From assembly GCF_042427585.1 (NCBI RefSeq), contig NZ_JBHMFC010000007.1:17293-81292 (forward strand): a stretch of DNA of 64,000 nt, read 5' to 3'. The number at the start of each line of letters is the position of its first letter. The stretch's first letter is position 1. The notes below the pieces were generated by a model, which was not told the DNA's origin, made no database searches, and saw only the letters and a program-made list of their open reading frames with translations. Origin of the DNA: Pseudalgibacter ostreae (lineage in GTDB: Bacteria; Bacteroidota; Bacteroidia; Flavobacteriales; Flavobacteriaceae). Below are positions 59,752 through 64,000 of this stretch, one piece after another. The position numbers were made by a program, and so were the translations under genes.

Positions 59752-62700
59752 TTAAACTTCTAGTACTTGTAGGTCATCATTTGTATATACGAGTATTTTT
59801 TTAATGACTTTAAAGGACATGTCTTCTAATAAAGCTTGGTACGTAAGCAGTTGGTTTTTATGTTTTAAGGTTTCTAATCCGGTTTTGTAATCGATGATAA
59901 CAGCTTCTTTTTCAGAATTTATAACAATTCTATCAGGCCTAAAAATAAGTCCTTCTTTTGTAATAATATCCTGTTCGTTGTATATGGTGGCGTTGCTTTG
60001 ATAGTATGGTATCAGGCTAGGGTGTTCTATAATTTTATGGATTAGTATATGGAGGGCCTTAGATTGGGTGTTGTTAATTTTACCAGAACGGATAAAATTC
60101 AACAACACATCTTCTACATCTTCTCGGGTTTCGATACGGGCCATGATGTCATGGATCAGGTTGCCTTTCTCTATGGCTTCTTGTTGAACAGAATCCCATA
60201 GATACCCTGCGTTTGTGACTACTTTTATGTTGTGGTTTTCTTTTGCAGAAGATATAAAGGTGTCTTGCTCTAGAATATAATCTTGAATGTTTTTTTTATT
60301 TTCGTCTAAGCCCTCTGTCGCTGGTATAATATGGCCAAAACGATAATCTAATTGCGAATCGTTCCATACATTTAAGTGCTTTAGGAAATTTATAAATAAA
60401 CCGGAGTATTTTTTGTTTGAAATGTCGCCTTTTGAAGTGTTTTCGTTTTTTGAAACAATATATAGTTGCTTAACGGGTCTGGTAAGTGCTACGTATAATA
60501 AATTGATGTTGTCCAGCTCTAATGCCGCTTGATGATTGGCGTATATTTGTTTGCCACTTTCGCCATAATTTTCAAAATCTTTATTATAATTTAATAACGT
60601 ATGAGAAAAGCCATTAAAAAGCTCGGGGTCTATCGGGAACCATTCTTTAGGCTCCAATTCTCGGTAAATATCTAAATCGGCATACGGAAAAATAACGATA
60701 GGAAACTCCAATCCTTTTGATTTGTGAACGGTCATAATCTGTACGGCATTTTGTCCTTGGGGAGACACGATGCTTAGATTGTCTTTTTTCTTTTCAAAAT
60801 AATCTAAAAAGCCTTTAATATCGCTGCCTTTTTTTAGCGTGTAATCTAATACCACGTCTAAATAAAATTGAATATATGCGTGAGAGGTGTCTGTTAAATG
60901 GAATTCCCGTACAATAGTCTCTCCTAGCTCATAAAGTGGCAGTTGCATGAGTTTTGTACTGTTTATAAACACGTTAAAATTTTCGAACGCCTGAAACAGC
61001 TTCTCTACTGGCAGAGCCATATGTGCCACAAAAAACTGATGTTTGTTATCTATACGCCATTTTGAAGCTAGATAATTTAAAACGCCCACTTTTATGTCAT
61101 GGTTTTTAGGCTGTATCAATAGCGCTAAAATATGGTTTATAAATACTATTTCGGGTGCATTGTTTAATAACAAGGTTTCCGAAGACATGATTCGGATTTG
61201 ACGCTGACTTAAATAGTCGGCAACGGCTATGCCTTCTTTTTTCTTTCGAACCAATACACAGATGTCTTGAAATTCATATCCATTATCTAAACAATTTTGA
61301 ATGATACTTAAAACCTTTTCAGGGTACAGTTCATCTTTATTGTCTTCTCTTTCGATATTCAAAAAAGACAATTCGACATAGCCCGAATCCTTTTTAGAGG
61401 CGTTTTGGTGCGCACTTTTATAAAGATTTTTGTAATCTTCTTTACTAAATACCTGATTGGCCAAAAACTTAAAGAATGTATTGTTAAAGTTAACGATTTC
61501 TGTGTAGCTCCTGTAGTTTGTCGGTAAACTTTTAACATTTTGTTTTATCGGGAATGGCGTTTCATTTTCATTGTATAAATCAATAAACTGTTCTGCTTTT
61601 CCACCACGCCAGCGATAAATGGCCTGTTTGGCATCGCCAACAAGCATGGCGCTGCCTTTTTCACTCGCTAATGAGTTGCTTAGCAAAGGCATAAGGTTTT
61701 GCCATTGTAAAACCGAGGTGTCTTGAAATTCATCAATAAAATAGTGATTAAATTTCTCGCCCAAACGTTCATATATAAATGGGGTTGGTTGATTTTTAAT
61801 TTCGTTACTGATAATGGTATTAAACTCTGAAATCAGCATCTTATTCTGTTCCTCTTTAAGGATCTGTAACTCATTATTAATTGCATTTAAAACGGATAAG
61901 GGAGTGAGATTCTTGTAAAAAGCTTTTAAAAATTTTAGTTGAAAAACACCTTGTTTGGTTTCTTCGAATGCCAGTGCTAATTGGGGTTGTATGCTTTCTA
62001 TTGTTGATGCGATATCATGGGTTACCCGCTTTGGATACAGTGTTTTTGTCTCAAGGTCTTCTTGCCACTTGTTGCCAAAGGCGATGTCGAATTTTCCTTT
62101 TGTTAATTGCTCGAAATGCTTGGGTAAATAACCACTTGAAAAATCCTTAAATTCTAAACCTGCTTGTTCAATTTGGGATAATACGCTTTGGGCTTTTTCA
62201 ATAATAGCAGCTTCATAATTTTTTATTTGAACTTTTAGTTGTGTTTTTAATGTTTTAAAATCTTCAATAGACTTGTCCTTAAGCTTTTTAACATATGGTA
62301 CATGGTCTTCACTGGTGAGTAATTTTGCAATTTTGTTAAAGTCAAAAGAGATATCCCAGCTTTTGTCGTCATCAGTTTTTTCAATAGCGAAATCTATAAT
62401 GGTTTTGGTAAGCCATTGGTCGGTTCCCGCTTTAGCAATCAATTTATCAACCGCTTCAAAAAGTAAGGCGTCTTGGTCCAGTTCTACTTCAAAATTTAAA
62501 GGTAACTTTAAATCATATGCAAAAGTCCTGATTAACCTGTGGGTAAAACCATCAATGGTAGATATATCAAAAGCAGCATAATTATGAATGATGTCTTCTA
62601 ATATACTTTTAGATTTTTCATGGAGTAGGTCTGGCTGTAAGTCTAAATCTTTACAGATATCGACAAACATATCATGAGGGCTAATTAAAATCGATTTATT

Positions 62701-62901
62701 AGAAAACAACTTAAGCATAGAAACAATGCGCTCTTTCATTTCGCCAACAGCTTTATTGGTAAACGTAATGGCTAAAATGCGTTTGAATTGTCCGGGAGAA
62801 TTGGATTGAAACAAGAGTTTTAAATATTCTTTTACCAATGTAAAAGTTTTGCCACTTCCCGCGGAAGCATCATAAATTGTAAAAGAGGGTGCTTTTTGCA
62901 T
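59752..62901 (-). CDS. addA: AddA-like UvrD-type helicase-nuclease
   Basis: The 1049-residue protein begins with a Walker A, DASAGSGKTFTLVKEYL (11-27). Superfamily 1 helicase motifs follow: FTNKAVGEMKERI (Ia), FIDEFQDTSVLQWQNLM (II, near 390), VGDAKQAIYRWRGG (III), VQIMTVHKSKGLEFPIVIFP (V) and LLYVALTRPVKQLYIV (VI). A C-terminal RecB-family nuclease has FRPDRIVINSEKEAVIIDYK (near 990-1005). It would unwind and resect broken DNA ends with the AddB-like protein. It is read divergently from superoxide dismutase, with about 125 bases between starts. Confidence 0.92.
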   Translation of the reverse strand: MQKAPSFTIYDASAGSGKTFTLVKEYLKLLFQSNSPGQFKRILAITFTNKAVGEMKERIVSMLKLFSNKSILISPHDMFVDICKDLDLQPDLLHEKSKSILEDIIHNYAAFDISTIDGFTHRLIRTFAYDLKLPLNFEVELDQDALLFEAVDKLIAKAGTDQWLTKTIIDFAIEKTDDDKSWDISFDFNKIAKLLTSEDHVPYVKKLKDKSIEDFKTLKTQLKVQIKNYEAAIIEKAQSVLSQIEQAGLEFKDFSSGYLPKHFEQLTKGKFDIAFGNKWQEDLETKTLYPKRVTHDIASTIESIQPQLALAFEETKQGVFQLKFLKAFYKNLTPLSVLNAINNELQILKEEQNKMLISEFNTIISNEIKNQPTPFIYERLGEKFNHYFIDEFQDTSVLQWQNLMPLLSNSLASEKGSAMLVGDAKQAIYRWRGGKAEQFIDLYNENETPFPIKQNVKSLPTNYRSYTEIVNFNNTFFKFLANQVFSKEDYKNLYKSAHQNASKKDSGYVELSFLNIEREDNKDELYPEKVLSIIQNCLDNGYEFQDICVLVRKKKEGIAVADYLSQRQIRIMSSETLLLNNAPEIVFINHILALLIQPKNHDIKVGVLNYLASKWRIDNKHQFFVAHMALPVEKLFQAFENFNVFINSTKLMQLPLYELGETIVREFHLTDTSHAYIQFYLDVVLDYTLKKGSDIKGFLDYFEKKKDNLSIVSPQGQNAVQIMTVHKSKGLEFPIVIFPYADLDIYRELEPKEWFPIDPELFNGFSHTLLNYNKDFENYGESGKQIYANHQAALELDNINLLYVALTRPVKQLYIVSKNENTSKGDISNKKYSGLFINFLKHLNVWNDSQLDYRFGHIIPATEGLDENKKNIQDYILEQDTFISSAKENHNIKVVTNAGYLWDSVQQEAIEKGNLIHDIMARIETREDVEDVLLNFIRSGKINNTQSKALHILIHKIIEHPSLIPYYQSNATIYNEQDIITKEGLIFRPDRIVINSEKEAVIIDYKTGLETLKHKNQLLTYQALLEDMSFKVIKKILVYTNDDLQVLEV

Positions 62902-62981
62902 TTAAAGAAATTTGCATACAATATAGAAACTATCGATGAGTTGATAGCTATTTATTATTTTTTATTGATATCATTTATGTG

Positions 62982-62989
62982 TAAATTTG
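62982..62989 (+). promoter_or_regulatory. -7 promoter box of the superoxide dismutase gene
   Basis: TAAATTTG matches TAnnTTTG, 39 bases before the ATG at 63028. It confirms that longer in-frame starts upstream are not used. Confidence 0.6.
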
Positions 62990-63027
62990 AAAGAAATTCA
63001 ATATTAATTAATAAAAACTATAAAATT

Positions 63028-63636
63028 ATGGCTTTCGAATTACCGAAATTAGGATACGCCTATGATGCTTTAGAGCCTCATATGGATGCACGCACAATGG
63101 AAATACATCATACAAAACACCACCAAGGGTATACCACTAACTTAAATAATGCTATTGATGGCACAGATTTAAAAGGGAAAACCATTGAAAATATCTTGAT
63201 AAATTTAGATATGGACAATGCTGCTGTACGTAATAATGGTGGGGGATATTATAACCACTCATTATTTTGGAGCATCATGAACCCAGAAGGTAAAGGACGC
63301 TTGTCTGGTGATTTAAAAGATGCTATAGAAGCACAATATAAATCTTTTGATGCTTTTAAAGCAGAGTTTAGTAAAGCCGCAGCAACCCGTTTTGGTTCTG
63401 GATGGGCTTGGTTATGCGTTCACAAAGGTGGAAAAGTAGAAATCTGCTCTTCGCCAAATCAAGACAACCCTTTAATGCCAGGTGTTGGTTGTGGTGGCAC
63501 ACCAATATTAGGAATTGATGTATGGGAGCACGCTTATTACTTAAATTATCAAAACCGTCGTCCAGATTATATTGATGCCTTTTTTAATGTCATTAACTGG
63601 AATGAAGTAGAAAGACGTTATGCAGAAGCAAAATAA
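63028..63636 (+). CDS. sodA: Superoxide dismutase (Fe/Mn family)
   Basis: From ATG 63028 (MAFELPKLGYAYDALEPHMD) the enzyme has 202 residues, the usual length. The four metal ligands are a His in MEIHHTKHHQGY (about 27), His in GGGYYNHSLFW (about 82), and Asp and His in IDVWEHAYY (about 165 and 169). It dismutates superoxide to O2 and H2O2 in the cytoplasm. GGGYYNHSLFW is nearer to the Mn type, but metal use cannot be fixed from sequence. It is a single gene with its own promoter and terminator. Confidence 0.96.
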   Translation: MAFELPKLGYAYDALEPHMDARTMEIHHTKHHQGYTTNLNNAIDGTDLKGKTIENILINLDMDNAAVRNNGGGYYNHSLFWSIMNPEGKGRLSGDLKDAIEAQYKSFDAFKAEFSKAAATRFGSGWAWLCVHKGGKVEICSSPNQDNPLMPGVGCGGTPILGIDVWEHAYYLNYQNRRPDYIDAFFNVINWNEVERRYAEAK

Positions 63637-63660
63637 TTAGCATCTTTTTAAAATATGAAA

Positions 63661-63693
63661 AGCGTTTGGGACTAGTTCTCAAACGCTTTTTTT
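63661..63693 (+). terminator. Intrinsic terminator of sodA
   Basis: AGCGTTTGGGA and TCTCAAACGCT pair (one G-T) and are followed by seven T residues. Confidence 0.85.
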
Positions 63694-63721
63694 ATGCTTA
63701 TTAAAGTGTTTTTATAAAATG

Positions 63722-63790
63722 AAAAAGGTGAACATTGCTGTTCACCTTTTTGCCCCAAATCTACCATGAACTTAACCTACTTATGTTATG
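63722..63790 (-). ncRNA. Candidate small RNA with own promoter and terminator
   Basis: On the minus strand a consensus -7 box (63797-63804) is followed by about 70 bases ending in a terminator stem, AAAAAGGTGAACA and TGTTCACCTTTTT (63722-63749). In between, ACCATAAC and GTTCATGGT (with one bulge) form a second hairpin separated by ATAAGTAGGTTAA. There is no reading frame of note. It has the layout of a free-standing small RNA antiparallel to sodA. It could belong to the Flavo-1-type RNAs described in Flavobacteria, but this is only a suggestion. Confidence 0.5.
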
Positions 63791-63796
63791 GTGAGG

Positions 63797-63804
63797 CAAA
63801 TATA
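63797..63804 (-). promoter_or_regulatory. -7 promoter box of the candidate small RNA
   Basis: The minus strand reads TATATTTG, an exact TAnnTTTG match. No protein-coding frame begins downstream on this strand before the terminator. Confidence 0.5.
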
Positions 63805-63957
63805 AAAGCCTTCTAGGTATTGTGAAAATATTTTAGTTAAACGGCGCATAAATAGGCTTAAATGAGAGTATGGCAATAATAGTAGCGAAAATAAAGGGGT
63901 CAACGCAAAAAGTTGTGGAGTAACTAAAAAAGAAAGAACTTTGGAGCAAAAATTTCT

Positions 63958-64000
63958 ATGTCCTCTGATTCACTTTTATCTATTGCCAATTTATTACTTC
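63958..64000 (+). CDS. 5' end of a further gene, cut by the window edge
   Basis: ATG at 63958 opens a frame that stays open for the remaining 14 codons (MSSDSLLSIANLLL). It is preceded by TTGGAGC, a plausible ribosome-binding site 11 bases upstream. The visible part is too short to identify a product. Confidence 0.4.
   Translation, partial: MSSDSLLSIANLLL

Noticed and set aside
62896..63027. Longer N-terminus for superoxide dismutase
   Set aside because: A consensus -7 box lies within this stretch and the family start MAFELPKLGY is at 63028.

Overview
The window is a typical chromosomal segment of a member of the Flavobacteriaceae (Bacteroidota). Supporting signs are low G+C with short A/T-rich spacers, a SusC/SusD glycan-uptake locus, a PorZ-type component and a C-terminal sorting domain of the type IX secretion system (T9SS), families largely restricted to this group (DUF4286, DUF6503, THC0290_0291-like), and many promoters carrying the Bacteroidota -7 box TAnnTTTG. 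No phage, insertion sequence or CRISPR array was seen.

Layout. Bases 1-7.5 kb: 5' part of tex, an envelope lipoprotein operon (lipocalin-like, OmpA-like, NlpE/META), a small Cys-rich protein, ferritin, metG and an LD-carboxypeptidase. 7.5-14.2 kb: a compact unit with a palindromic operator and a 37-codon ORF, a GreA/B-family protein, a porin-like barrel, a small membrane protein, a TerB-DnaJ protein, a bacilliredoxin, and a lipid pair (PlsC acyltransferase and plastid-like acyl-ACP desaturase). 14.2-17.1 kb: an AraC regulator next to two paralogous secreted proteins that share promoter and terminator. 17.2-31.5 kb: housekeeping genes (PA0069-type radical SAM protein, enoyl-CoA hydratase, mgtE, rsmA, tRNA-Arg(CCU), gdhA, porZ-recO).

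31.5-54.4 kb is a complete alpha-glucan (starch/maltodextrin) utilisation locus. The minus-strand operon encodes an MFS sugar transporter, beta-phosphoglucomutase, GH65 maltose phosphorylase, a GH97 alpha-glucosidase and three GH13 enzymes. A LacI-type regulator follows, then the plus-strand operon susC-susD-susE and a large T9SS-exported GH13 amylase. The inferred flow is: extracellular cleavage by the T9SS amylase and a probably surface-exposed GH13 lipoprotein; uptake by SusCDE; periplasmic trimming by GH13/GH97; MFS import of maltose; phosphorolysis by GH65 to glucose and beta-glucose-1-phosphate; isomerisation by PgmB. A 14-bp palindrome of LacI-operator type lies upstream of susC. An 18-bp sequence is shared, in opposite orientation, by the 5' leaders of the two operons. 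In the transporter leader it forms most of the loop of an 11-bp stem.

54.4-64 kb: an alpha/beta hydrolase, AddB-like nuclease and AddA-like helicase-nuclease genes separated by a major OmpA protein, superoxide dismutase, a probable small RNA with its own promoter and terminator, and the first codons of a further gene.
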